Part shown: piece by piece, positions 44,645 through 52,762 of the stretch
Position numbering within the stretch: position 1 is the stretch's first letter
Layout: every line of letters begins with the position of its first letter
Source of the DNA: an uncultured Mucispirillum sp.
GTDB taxonomy: Bacteria; Chrysiogenota; Deferribacteres; Deferribacterales; Mucispirillaceae
DNA length: 64,000 nucleotides
Assembly (NCBI GenBank): GCA_944324465.1
Contig: CALUWI010000010.1
Location: 1 to 64,000, forward strand
Reading direction: 5' to 3'
The notes under the pieces: model-generated
The model's input: only the letters and a program-made list of their open reading frames with translations
Databases searched by the model: none
What the model was told of the DNA's origin: nothing
Program-made: the position numbers and the translations under genes

Positions 44645-46333
44645 CTATTTTACATAGTATGTGCCTTGTTTGCTTATTTCTATAATAGATTTATCACTTA
44701 TATTATTTTTCCAGATAATATGGGTGATATTATCGTGAATATCATCACTTTTTATAGAGTTTGAGCGTGTATGGTAAAAATAACTGCATTTTTTATTATA
44801 TTCATTTAAGCACAGGTTAGTAAAGTTATCTTTGCCTGTGTTTTTTATTTTTATAAAGTTATTTTTACCGCCGAAAACAGTAATTAAGCCATAATCAAAT
44901 ACTTTTACACCATATTTTGCAGCTGCAGGCATAAATGTATATCTAAAGCCTGATTCACTGCCCTGATAAAATATTTCTTTTTTATTATCAGTAAAAATAA
45001 TGAAACCTTTATCTCTTGGAGAAATATCTGGGAAGATATATTGTGGCGGCTTTTCTGCAGGATAGAAAATAATCAAAAGGCTTAATAATGATAATAATTT
45101 TTTTCTGTCATTCAAAAAGAGAGTCCAAACCGTGTAGAGTATAGTGAGAGCCATTATATAAAAAGGGATAGTTTTAAAAATAAAGCTGAAATATGTAATT
45201 TTTGCAAGAAAAAAGACCATACTGTTTGATATATTTTCTATTATTAAAAGTGGTGCAGCAGCAATATTTGGAGCAATTAAAGCAAATATTGAAAACAGTA
45301 TATGCAGATATATAACTGGTGAAATAATCATTGTAGATAGTATGCTTAAATGATTGGTTGTGCCAAAAACATACATGGAAAGTGGTGCAGTAATCAGTGT
45401 GGCTGCAATACCTGTAATAAGGGCAGTTTTAAAAACACCACAGCCGGATTTCATAAGGTAAATAATACCAAAAACAGCACCAAAAGACATTAAAAATGAA
45501 ATATCACTAATAGATGATGGGGATATAAGCAAAAATAACCCTGCAATAAATAAAATAAATTTTTTAGAATCTACCCTTAAATCAAAAACATAAGCCGTCA
45601 TAATAATTGAAGCAAAAATGGAAGCCCGTATTACTGTAATATTAAAGCCGCCAAGTATTATTAAAAATAATGCACCAAGGGATGCTGCAATAAAGCGGAT
45701 TTTTAAAGGCAGAAAGAAAAGCACAGATAAAAATATAGCAGTAACTATTGCTACATGGCTTCCACTCATAGAAAGCAGATGAAAAAGTCCTGATATGGTA
45801 TAAGCATCTTTTAAGTTATCACTTATAAACTGTTTATCCCCTAAAATTAATGCCTGAGCAACAGTGATTTTTCCGCCAGATGAATAAAATATATAGTTTG
45901 AGATATGACTTCTAAACTGCAGTATTTTAGAAATAACAGGTGCTTTAAAAACAGACAGTTTGCCATTATACTTATATACAGGCTTAAAAAAAGGTTTTGA
46001 TTTTTCTTTATCTATGTAGAAGTTACCAAATAAAATATCGCCTGGAGATATTTTAATGTTTTTATTAATATAGCATTTTCCGCTTCCAAACTGAACAGAA
46101 TATATTTTTTCATATTCTACTACATCTACAGCTATGAAAAATGAATTAACAGTTAAGTGTATTACTACAAAAATTAATGAAAAAAATAAATTATATGGTT
46201 TTTTAATTGTAAAAATTAATGCTGATATACCAGTTGCTATAAAAAGTATATTAGAAACTGGGTATAAAAGTGCAGCAGTAACAGCAAGTATTAAAAAAAT
46301 ATAAGTTTTTGGTATCTTTTTAAATTTTTCCAT
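44645..46333 (-). CDS. ComEC/Rec2-type channel protein lacking the metallo-beta-lactamase domain
   Basis: The product is 562 aa. The competence signature 'GLFHLLSMSGSHVAIVTA' sits near residue 180, followed by a polytopic region with 'GGFNITVIRASIFASIIMTAYVFD'. Canonical ComEC is about 750 aa and ends in a metallo-beta-lactamase domain with an HxHxDH motif; here the ~150-residue C-terminus has no such motif. It may import DNA using a separate nuclease, or be a derived channel. It is divergent from the WYL regulator gene. Confidence 0.85.
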   Translation of the reverse strand: MEKFKKIPKTYIFLILAVTAALLYPVSNILFIATGISALIFTIKKPYNLFFSLIFVVIHLTVNSFFIAVDVVEYEKIYSVQFGSGKCYINKNIKISPGDILFGNFYIDKEKSKPFFKPVYKYNGKLSVFKAPVISKILQFRSHISNYIFYSSGGKITVAQALILGDKQFISDNLKDAYTISGLFHLLSMSGSHVAIVTAIFLSVLFFLPLKIRFIAASLGALFLIILGGFNITVIRASIFASIIMTAYVFDLRVDSKKFILFIAGLFLLISPSSISDISFLMSFGAVFGIIYLMKSGCGVFKTALITGIAATLITAPLSMYVFGTTNHLSILSTMIISPVIYLHILFSIFALIAPNIAAAPLLIIENISNSMVFFLAKITYFSFIFKTIPFYIMALTILYTVWTLFLNDRKKLLSLLSLLIIFYPAEKPPQYIFPDISPRDKGFIIFTDNKKEIFYQGSESGFRYTFMPAAAKYGVKVFDYGLITVFGGKNNFIKIKNTGKDNFTNLCLNEYNKKCSYFYHTRSNSIKSDDIHDNITHIIWKNNISDKSIIEISKQGTYYVK

Positions 46334-46377
46334 ACTTCATTATATAAAATAATAAAAAATTTTAAAAGTTTATTTTT

Positions 46378-46398
46378 TGGCGACTTGTATTGTCGCCA
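46378..46398. promoter_or_regulatory. Operator-like palindrome, copy 2 (WYL gene/comEC intergenic region)
   Basis: TGGCGAC, seven nucleotides, GTCGCCA: a perfect 7-nt-arm palindrome. It lies 41 nt upstream of the WYL start and 45 nt upstream of the comEC start, next to a TATAAT at 46406-46411. Same geometry as copy 1 at 25518-25538. Confidence 0.65.
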
Positions 46399-46438
46399 GA
46401 ATTTGTATAATATAATAAAATATATATGGGGGTTTATT

Positions 46439-47353
46439 ATGAAGGACAGAGTGGTAGAAAAAGTTTTTAAAATACTGGATTTATTTTTATATAATAAATC
46501 AGTTACTACAAAATTAATTGTAGAGGAAACTGGTATGAGTATGCGAAGTGCTCAGAGGTATATAAAGGATTCTATGGACTTTTTAGATATAAAGCAAAAT
46601 GAAGATAAAAGTTATACTCTTATAAGTAAAGATAAATTAAGCCAGTATATTAAAAGAGATGACAGCTACTTAACTGCTACACTTTTGCAGTATGCAAAAT
46701 CAATGTATCCAGAAAGCCGTCATGATGCAGTAGAACGCTTATTTAATTTATTTAATATAAAAAATCTGGAATCTGCAATACAAGTATTGGAATCATCATC
46801 TATTGATTTTGACAGAGTGCAGTCTGTTATAGCAGATTTATCATACTATATTAAAACTCATATGAGAATACAGTTTGATTATATGAAAGGTAATAAAGAA
46901 AATAGGCATAAAACAACATCACCTTATAAAATACTTTATTATAATGGTTTTTGGTATTTAATAGGCTGTAATGATAATAAAGAAATAAGAGCATACAGGC
47001 TTGATTATATTGAAAATATTAAACCATCATCTGATAATACAAAATATGTAGAGCTTGATGAAAAATCAAAACAAATAGTAGAAAATACATCATCTATATG
47101 GTTTGGTACTGAAGAACTGGAAGTTGAATTAATTTTAGATGATGGTATAAAGGAATATTTTATAGACAGACCTATTTTTAAAAATATGCAGATACTGTCA
47201 GAAAAACCATTTAAAATTAAAGTAACTGTTTATAATTATATGTCTTTATATATGGACCTTATGCCTTATGCACCACATTTTGAAATAATAACTCCAGAAG
47301 CTAGACAATTTTTTGCAGACAATCTTTTAGAGGCTTATAAAAAAAATAAATAA
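46439..47353 (+). CDS. WYL-domain transcription regulator
   Basis: The product is about 304 aa. The ATG at 46439 is preceded by GGGGG. Residues about 1-65 form a winged helix-turn-helix ('VTTKLIVEETGMSMRSAQRYIKDSMDFL'). The WYL domain follows (about 155-210) with 'GFWYLIGCNDNKEIRAYRLDYIENI', and a WCX-like C-terminal extension completes it. WYL proteins sense ligands or nucleic acid and often repress defence or stress genes. The palindrome directly upstream suggests autoregulation. Confidence 0.9.
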   Translation: MKDRVVEKVFKILDLFLYNKSVTTKLIVEETGMSMRSAQRYIKDSMDFLDIKQNEDKSYTLISKDKLSQYIKRDDSYLTATLLQYAKSMYPESRHDAVERLFNLFNIKNLESAIQVLESSSIDFDRVQSVIADLSYYIKTHMRIQFDYMKGNKENRHKTTSPYKILYYNGFWYLIGCNDNKEIRAYRLDYIENIKPSSDNTKYVELDEKSKQIVENTSSIWFGTEELEVELILDDGIKEYFIDRPIFKNMQILSEKPFKIKVTVYNYMSLYMDLMPYAPHFEIITPEARQFFADNLLEAYKKNK

Positions 47354-47361
47354 TATAAAAA

Positions 47362-47395
47362 ACCCTGCTTTTAAATGAGGGCAGGGTACTTTTTT
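47362..47395 (+). terminator. Rho-independent terminator of the WYL regulator gene
   Basis: ACCCTGC (47362-47368) pairs with GCAGGGT (47381-47387), followed by AC and a T6 tract. Confidence 0.8.
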
Positions 47396-47477
47396 AAAAA
47401 GTTTTAAATATCTAATATATATCCAGTTAAAATAATTAAGCAAATCAAAGCAAATATATATTAATAATTATATATTT

Positions 47478-48629
47478 TTATTTAAATCCTTCCATAAGGG
47501 CATTTTTTGCACTTTTTATAAGCATAGATAATGCAGTTGACAGTATATCTTTTGATTTATCATCAAGCTGGTTGATTTTTTTACCTATTTTTACAGCATT
47601 AGCAAAAAGACTTTCTGCCATTTCTGGAAAAGATTTTGCTTTTGTTGCACCCATTACTTCCCATATTAAGTCAATAAACTGTTCTCTCTGCTCTATTGTC
47701 ATATCATTAATCCACTGCCTTAGAGTAGTGTCTATTAACTGAGAACTTGATGTTGTGCCTTCCATTTTTATAAAATCAGGTCCCATCACCTGCCATGAAT
47801 AAGGGTCATGCTGCATGATAAGTGTTTCGTTGCTTTTTATCACAATATATTCTTCTTCATGCTCTAAAAGCATACCTATAATAGAAGTCTGTGGTACAAT
47901 AGTATCTATTTTATCTTGAATTGCTTTATATTCTGCAGTTTCAAGGATACTTGATTTAAAACCAGGACCGTCATTATTATATACTTTTATAATTCTGTCT
48001 TTTACACTTTTATCAATATGCAGAGCAGAATAAACTGCTAGATTGCCGCCTTTTGAGTGGCCGCCTATACGCAAAGGTATGTTTATAAGAGAAGATACAG
48101 TTTGAAGATATTTTAATGCTTCTGCTTGTGCCGGCACTTTATCCATAAAGCTCATATTAAAATCTTCTTTCCAGCCTACAAGGCTTGTATCTGTGCCGCG
48201 AAAGGCAATATAAGCAGTATTATCTTCCATAATAACAGTAAAAGCTGCAAACTGAGTTTCTATATCTTCATCATATTTATCAACATAATACATTAATTTC
48301 ATATTGCCAAAGCGTTTTGAGTTAGCAAGTTTTACTGCCATTTCAGCATCTTTATCTACACGCACACGGTGTTTACCTTCTGTTTGTATATTCATATCTG
48401 CAATAGCATCGTGTATTGTAATATATTGATTTTCTGATGAATTATACTGCTTAAATAAGCCAGTAATTTTATTTAATATGGTAGGTTTTGTATTTGCAAG
48501 CTCAGGCACAATATCTTTAAATATAAGATATACAAGATTTGAAAGTATTAAGTTATCAACATTATTAAATGGTGCCTGTGCTACAGTTAAATCTCCACGC
48601 CATAAAATGTAATCTTCAATATTTGCCAT
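47478..48629 (-). CDS. Mbeg1-like (DUF2974) alpha/beta-hydrolase
   Basis: The product is 383 aa. The lipase-type core carries 'IAFRGTDTSLVGWKEDF' near residue 145 and the nucleophile elbow 'GGHSKGGNLA' with Ser192, as in Mbeg1/DUF2974 proteins. No signal peptide is visible, so it is probably cytoplasmic. The substrate is unknown. AGAGAG lies upstream, and the gene is isolated between two terminators. Confidence 0.88.
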   Translation of the reverse strand: MANIEDYILWRGDLTVAQAPFNNVDNLILSNLVYLIFKDIVPELANTKPTILNKITGLFKQYNSSENQYITIHDAIADMNIQTEGKHRVRVDKDAEMAVKLANSKRFGNMKLMYYVDKYDEDIETQFAAFTVIMEDNTAYIAFRGTDTSLVGWKEDFNMSFMDKVPAQAEALKYLQTVSSLINIPLRIGGHSKGGNLAVYSALHIDKSVKDRIIKVYNNDGPGFKSSILETAEYKAIQDKIDTIVPQTSIIGMLLEHEEEYIVIKSNETLIMQHDPYSWQVMGPDFIKMEGTTSSSQLIDTTLRQWINDMTIEQREQFIDLIWEVMGATKAKSFPEMAESLFANAVKIGKKINQLDDKSKDILSTALSMLIKSAKNALMEGFK

Positions 48630-48663
48630 AAATAACTCTCTCTTATAATTGGTAGAAAAGAAA

Positions 48664-48700
48664 ATAAAAAAACTGCCTTATACATAAAATATAAGGCAGT
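48664..48700 (-). terminator. Rho-independent terminator of the metNIQ operon
   Basis: ACTGCCTTATA (48672-48682) pairs perfectly with TATAAGGCAGT (48690-48700). Read on the minus strand it ends in a T-rich run (48664-48671). Confidence 0.92.
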
Positions 48701-48706
48701 ATTTTA

Positions 48707-49507
48707 TTAATCTAATGGTATAACAACACCTTTATAAGTATCTTTAATATACTGTTTTACTGGGTCGCTTTTTAAGATTTCAATAATTTTTTGTATCTGT
48801 GGGTTATTTAAATCAGACTCTCTAACTGCCACAATGTTGCCAAAAGTAGAAGCAGATGTAGATGAACTTGATTCTGTAGTAATTACTTTATCAAGCACAC
48901 CAGCTCCAAGTGCATAGTTACCATTAATAACAGCAAAGTCTAAATCTGGCAGACTTACAGGCAGCTGAGCTGCTTCCATTGCTTTTATAGATATGTTTTT
49001 AGGGTTATCAATAATATCAAGTTCTGTTGCTTCAAAGCCTTTATTTTTATTGATTTTTAATACACCAAGCTCATCAAGCAGCCATAATGCTCTTGCACCA
49101 TTTGTAGGGTCATTTGGTATACCTATAGTTGCACCATTTTTTATGTTTTCAATATTTGAGCTTTTTCCTGCATACACACCTAATGGTTCAAAATGGATTT
49201 TACCAGCAGACACAAGATGATTTTTTAATTTATTTTTGTTATTAAAATCTATTAAATATGGTTCATGCTGCATATAGTTTGCCTGAATATCGTTACTGTC
49301 TAATGCAGTATTAGGAATGATATAGTCGTTCATTTCTAATACTTTTACTTTTATGCCTGCTTTTTCAAAATAAGGCTGTGCAAAGTAAAGTATTTCTGCA
49401 TGTGGAGTAGGTGAAGCACCTATAACTATTTCATTTTCTGCTTGTTTTTTACACCCTGCAGTTACAGCAAGCACTGCAAATGATAAAATTAATAATACTT
49501 TTTTCAT
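48707..49507 (-). CDS. metQ: MetQ-type methionine-binding lipoprotein
   Basis: The product is 266 aa. A lipoprotein leader ends 'VTAGC'. 'IVIGASPTPHAEIL', 'QANYMQHEPYLIDFN', 'GATIGIPNDPTNGARALWLL' and 'DFAVINGNYALGAG' are the NlpA/MetQ signatures. It delivers methionine to the MetNI ABC transporter. It is the last gene of a metN-I-Q unit, with a good AAGGAG RBS and a terminator just downstream. Confidence 0.93.
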   Translation of the reverse strand: MKKVLLILSFAVLAVTAGCKKQAENEIVIGASPTPHAEILYFAQPYFEKAGIKVKVLEMNDYIIPNTALDSNDIQANYMQHEPYLIDFNNKNKLKNHLVSAGKIHFEPLGVYAGKSSNIENIKNGATIGIPNDPTNGARALWLLDELGVLKINKNKGFEATELDIIDNPKNISIKAMEAAQLPVSLPDLDFAVINGNYALGAGVLDKVITTESSSSTSASTFGNIVAVRESDLNNPQIQKIIEILKSDPVKQYIKDTYKGVVIPLD

Positions 49508-49530
49508 TATTAACTCTCCTTAATTATTTA

Positions 49531-50202
49531 TTAATTTCTATTTCTTTTATCAGCTTTAAAAGCCCAAATATTACATAACCACTGGATAAGTACAACAAGA
49601 ATGATAAGAAGAATAACTGTACTATATCGCATTGATTCAATATATCTTTGGTAACCATAAGTAATGGCTATATTTCCAAGACCACCAGCACCTATGATAC
49701 CAGTAATTGCAGTATAGCTTAAGATAGTAATAGAGCTTATTGAAAGTCCTCTGATTAAAGATGGTTTGCTTTCTACAAGCATTACTTTTGTAATAATCTG
49801 GAAGTTAGAAGCACCCATGCATTTTGCTGCTTCAATAAGTCCTCTGTCTACTTCTTCTATACTTTGTTCTACAATTCTTGCAACAAATGGAGTGGCTGCA
49901 ATAATAAGTGGAATATTAGCAGCATTTGGTCCAATAGATGTGCCTGCAATCAGCCTTGTAAAAGGAACGATAAAAACCATAAGTATAACAAAAGGAACAC
50001 TTCTTAAAATATTTACTATCCAGCCAGCTACATAGTTAAAAGTAGGTGATGAAGCTATTCCGCCTTTTTTAGTAACAGAAAGCGCAACACCAAGGGGTAC
50101 ACCTAAAAGATAAGAAAAAAGAGTGGATACCACTGTCATATATATAGTTTCCCATGTAGCTTTTATAAGTAAAGCACCATACTGGTCGATAAATGCTTCC
50201 AT
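49531..50202 (-). CDS. metI: Methionine ABC transporter permease MetI
   Basis: The product is 223 aa with five helices. The ABC-permease coupling loop 'EEVDRGLIEAAKCMGASNFQI' sits near residue 140, followed by 'SYTAITGIIGAGGLGNIAITYGYQRY', characteristic of MetI. It lies 2 nt after metN and 23 nt before metQ. Confidence 0.95.
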   Translation of the reverse strand: MEAFIDQYGALLIKATWETIYMTVVSTLFSYLLGVPLGVALSVTKKGGIASSPTFNYVAGWIVNILRSVPFVILMVFIVPFTRLIAGTSIGPNAANIPLIIAATPFVARIVEQSIEEVDRGLIEAAKCMGASNFQIITKVMLVESKPSLIRGLSISSITILSYTAITGIIGAGGLGNIAITYGYQRYIESMRYSTVILLIILVVLIQWLCNIWAFKADKRNRN

Positions 50203-50204
50203 AA

Positions 50205-50945
50205 TTACATATCCCCCATACCTAAAAGCATTTTAGTTACATCATGGGCAGGAGCAGTAAAAACATCTTTTGTAAGCCCCATTTCTACAAATCTGCCTTC
50301 ATTAATAACTGCAACTTTATTGCATATCGCTTTTACAGCAGACATTTCATGTGTAATAATTATAATAGTTGTATTAAGACTTTTATTAATTTCTTTTAAA
50401 AGATTAAGTACCTGTTTTGTTGTAAGAGCATCTAATGCACTTGTAGGCTCATCACATAAGAGAGCTTCTGGGTTTGTAGCAAGAGCTCTTGCAATAGCAA
50501 CCCTCTGCCTTTGACCGCCTGAAAGCTGTGCAGGGTAGAAATCTGCTTTATCATCAATTTTTACAAGAGTTAAAAGCTCCTGTACTCTTTCTTTAATAAT
50601 ATTTTTTTCCATTCCTGCTATTTCCATAGGGAATGCAACATTTTTTGCAACAGTTTCCTGCATTAAAAGATTATAGTGCTGGAAAACCACACCCATTTTT
50701 CTTCTGGCTTTTCTAAGTTCCTGATTGTTTAATGTAAGTATATCATTGCCATCAATAAAAATACTGCCACTGTCAGGTCTTTCTAAAAGTGTAATACACC
50801 TAAGCAGTGTAGACTTACCAGCACCGCTCATGCCGATAATGCCGAAGATATCTCCGTCATGCATTTCTACATTAATATTATCAAGAGCAGTTACTTTGCC
50901 GTTTTTACCATTAAATTTTTTTGATAGGTTTTCAATTTTAATCAT
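50205..50945 (-). CDS. metN: Methionine ABC transporter ATPase MetN
   Basis: The product is about 246 aa from the ATG at 50945; the longer upstream frame runs into untranslated leader. Walker A 'GMSGAGKST', signature 'LSGGQRQRVAIARAL' and Walker B 'ALLCDEPTSALD' are intact. It is shorter than E. coli MetN because the regulatory C-terminal ACT-like domain is absent, so methionine feedback inhibition may be missing. The RBS is weak (AGAAAG). Confidence 0.92.
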   Translation of the reverse strand: MIKIENLSKKFNGKNGKVTALDNINVEMHDGDIFGIIGMSGAGKSTLLRCITLLERPDSGSIFIDGNDILTLNNQELRKARRKMGVVFQHYNLLMQETVAKNVAFPMEIAGMEKNIIKERVQELLTLVKIDDKADFYPAQLSGGQRQRVAIARALATNPEALLCDEPTSALDALTTKQVLNLLKEINKSLNTTIIIITHEMSAVKAICNKVAVINEGRFVEMGLTKDVFTAPAHDVTKMLLGMGDM

Positions 50946-51132
50946 CTTTCTGCTAAACAGCTCCAAATTTAAAAAATAACTACTTACTTTATATATTCTT
51001 GCCAGTACAGTCAATAAAAAAATGAAAAAATAAGAAGATATTTTGATTATAAAAATTTACCCTCTGCCAAAATGGGAGGCTGACAGAGGGTGAAAGCAAA
51101 AAATTGGAAGTTAAGTAGGGAAAAGTAACTCT
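50946..51132 (-). other. Long metNIQ leader with a stable hairpin
   Basis: A minus-strand transcript starting near 51132 would carry about 187 nt of leader. A hairpin ACCCTCTGTCA/TGGCAGAGGGT (51059-51091) lies near +42 to +74 and is followed by AAATTTTT, as in a weak terminator or attenuator. I see no SAM, T-box or other known riboswitch signature. Confidence 0.4.
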
Positions 51133-51137
51133 ATAAT

Positions 51138-51161
51138 CGTTATATAATAAAATATATAGCG
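51138..51161. promoter_or_regulatory. ModE-type molybdate-responsive operator
   Basis: CGTTATATA-N6-TATATAGCG. Read on the minus strand it is CGCTATATA-N6-TATATAACGAT, matching 20 of 22 fixed positions of the published ModE consensus ATCGCTATATA-N6-TATATAACGAT. It lies between divergent metNIQ and modABC, about 56 bp upstream of the modA -35 box. Confidence 0.8.
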
Positions 51162-51167
51162 TGTCAA
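51139..51167 (-). promoter_or_regulatory. Sigma-70-type promoter of metNIQ
   Basis: On the minus strand, TTGACA (51167-51162), 17 nt, TATAAC (51144-51139). The ModE box fills the spacer and the -10, so ModE binding should occlude it. Confidence 0.6.
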
Positions 51168-51216
51168 TAGAAAAAATAATTAAAATAATAAAATTAATTA
51201 TATTCAATACTTTATA

Positions 51217-51245
51217 TTGATTTTAAAACCAAAAAGTGATATATG
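51217..51245 (+). promoter_or_regulatory. Sigma-70-type promoter of modABC
   Basis: TTGATT (51217-51222), 17 nt, TATATG (51240-51245). This predicts a start about 22 nt before modA. Confidence 0.5.
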
Positions 51246-51273
51246 TAAAAAAATATTACGAATGGGGGTAATT

Positions 51274-52029
51274 ATGAGAAGGTCATTAATTATTTTTATT
51301 TTATTACTTACACTTATTCCTGCAGTTTCTTTTGCTGCGGATAAAGTTGTTGTTTTTGCAGCAGCATCTACTACTAATATGATAGATGAAGTTTTAGCTG
51401 TTTATAATAAAAAAGGCGGCAATGCTGCTGGCAGTTATGCTTCTTCTGGTGCATTAGTTAAGCAGATACAGTCTGGTGCTCCAGCAGGTATTTTTATATC
51501 AGCAAATCAGGAATGGATGGATAAACTTGAAAAAGAAGGTGCATTAGAAAAAGGCACTCGTCAAAATCTTGTTGGCAATAAACTTGTTTTAATCACTAAC
51601 AAAAAAAATAATATAAAAGTTGATTTTAGTAAAAAAGTAGATTTTGCATCTATTTTAAAAAATGAAAAGTTAGTTATAGGTGCTCCAGAAAGTGTGCCTG
51701 CAGGTCAGTATGCAAAACAATCCTTTACAAAATTAGGATATTGGGATAGTCTGCAGAAAAATATTGTAACAGCAGCAAATGTTAGAGATGCACTTGCTTT
51801 TGTTTCCCGCGGTGAAGCATTATTAGGTGTTGTTTTTGGAACAGATGCTATTGCAGATAAAAATGTTACAGTAGTGGCAGAATTTCCAAGCAATACTCAT
51901 GATGATATAAGCTATCCTGTTGCTGTAATAAAAGATAACAGTAATCAGGAAGTGAAAAAACTTTATAACTTTTTAATAAGTGATGAAGCTAAAAAAATAT
52001 ATGAAAAATATGGTTTTAAAGTTTATTAA
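51274..52029 (+). CDS. modA: Molybdate-binding protein ModA
   Basis: The product is about 251 aa. The ATG at 51274 is behind GGGGG, giving a clean signal peptide ending SFA. 'VVFAAASTTNMIDEVLAVY', 'YASSGALVKQIQSGAPAGIFISANQEWMDKL' and 'ALAFVSRGEALLGVVFGTDA' are ModA signatures. It captures periplasmic molybdate, the metal needed for NapA in this window. First gene of modABC. Confidence 0.95.
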   Translation: MRRSLIIFILLLTLIPAVSFAADKVVVFAAASTTNMIDEVLAVYNKKGGNAAGSYASSGALVKQIQSGAPAGIFISANQEWMDKLEKEGALEKGTRQNLVGNKLVLITNKKNNIKVDFSKKVDFASILKNEKLVIGAPESVPAGQYAKQSFTKLGYWDSLQKNIVTAANVRDALAFVSRGEALLGVVFGTDAIADKNVTVVAEFPSNTHDDISYPVAVIKDNSNQEVKKLYNFLISDEAKKIYEKYGFKVY

Positions 52030-52048
52030 TATATAATTAAAGGGTAGA

Positions 52049-52762
52049 ATGTTAGAAATTTTTACATTAAGTGATGCAGAATTATCTGCAGTAAAATTAA
52101 GTATGATTGTTGGGTTTTGGTCAGTTGCAGCAAGCCTTCCTTTTGGTGTTTTTTTTGGCTGGCTTTTAGCCCGTTATGATTTTATAGGTAAATCAATACT
52201 TGATGGTTTTCTGCATCTGCCCCTTGTTGTCCCGCCTGTTGTAACAGGTTATCTTCTTTTAATACTTTTTGGCAGAAGAAACGGTGTTTTTGGACCATGG
52301 CTTTATGATACCTTTGGAATTTCTTTTGCTTTTAACTGGAAAGGTGCAGCTCTTGCCAGTGCTGTTGTAGCATTTCCTTTAATGGTAAGAGCCATAAGGC
52401 TTTCTATTGAATCTATTGATTTAGGGTTAGAGCAGGCAGCTAAAACATTAGGTGCAGGCCAGATGAGAATATTTTTTACAATTACACTGCCCCTTGCACT
52501 GCCAGGTATTATATCAGGCATAGTGCTTGCTTTTGCCAGAAGCCTTGGCGAGTTTGGTGCAACAGTAACATTTGTAGGAAATACTCAAGGTGCAACACAA
52601 ACACTGCCACTTGCCCTTTCTGCTGTTCTTCAGGTGCCTGACAGCGAATTTTATGCAGCACGGCTTGCAGTTATTTCATTAATTATAGCCTTTGGCTCAT
52701 TGATAGTTTCTGAATATTTTGCACGCAGGTCAAAAAAATATAAACAGTCAGGCAGGATATAA
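52049..52762 (+). CDS. modB: Molybdate ABC transporter permease ModB
   Basis: The product is 237 aa with five to six helices. 'LHLPLVVPPVVTGYLLLILFGRRNGVFG' and the coupling loop 'LEQAAKTLGAGQMRIFFTITLPLALPGI' followed by 'ARSLGEFGATVTF' are diagnostic of ModB. Its TAA overlaps the modC ATG. Confidence 0.96.
   Translation: MLEIFTLSDAELSAVKLSMIVGFWSVAASLPFGVFFGWLLARYDFIGKSILDGFLHLPLVVPPVVTGYLLLILFGRRNGVFGPWLYDTFGISFAFNWKGAALASAVVAFPLMVRAIRLSIESIDLGLEQAAKTLGAGQMRIFFTITLPLALPGIISGIVLAFARSLGEFGATVTFVGNTQGATQTLPLALSAVLQVPDSEFYAARLAVISLIIAFGSLIVSEYFARRSKKYKQSGRI

Noticed and set aside
51059-51091. Molybdenum-cofactor riboswitch (GCCTCCC-like loop)
   Set aside because: The match is on the strand leading to metN, not modA, and no other conserved part of the motif is present.
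50946-51132. SAM or T-box riboswitch upstream of metN
   Set aside because: Neither the SAM-I core nor the T-box sequence is visible.
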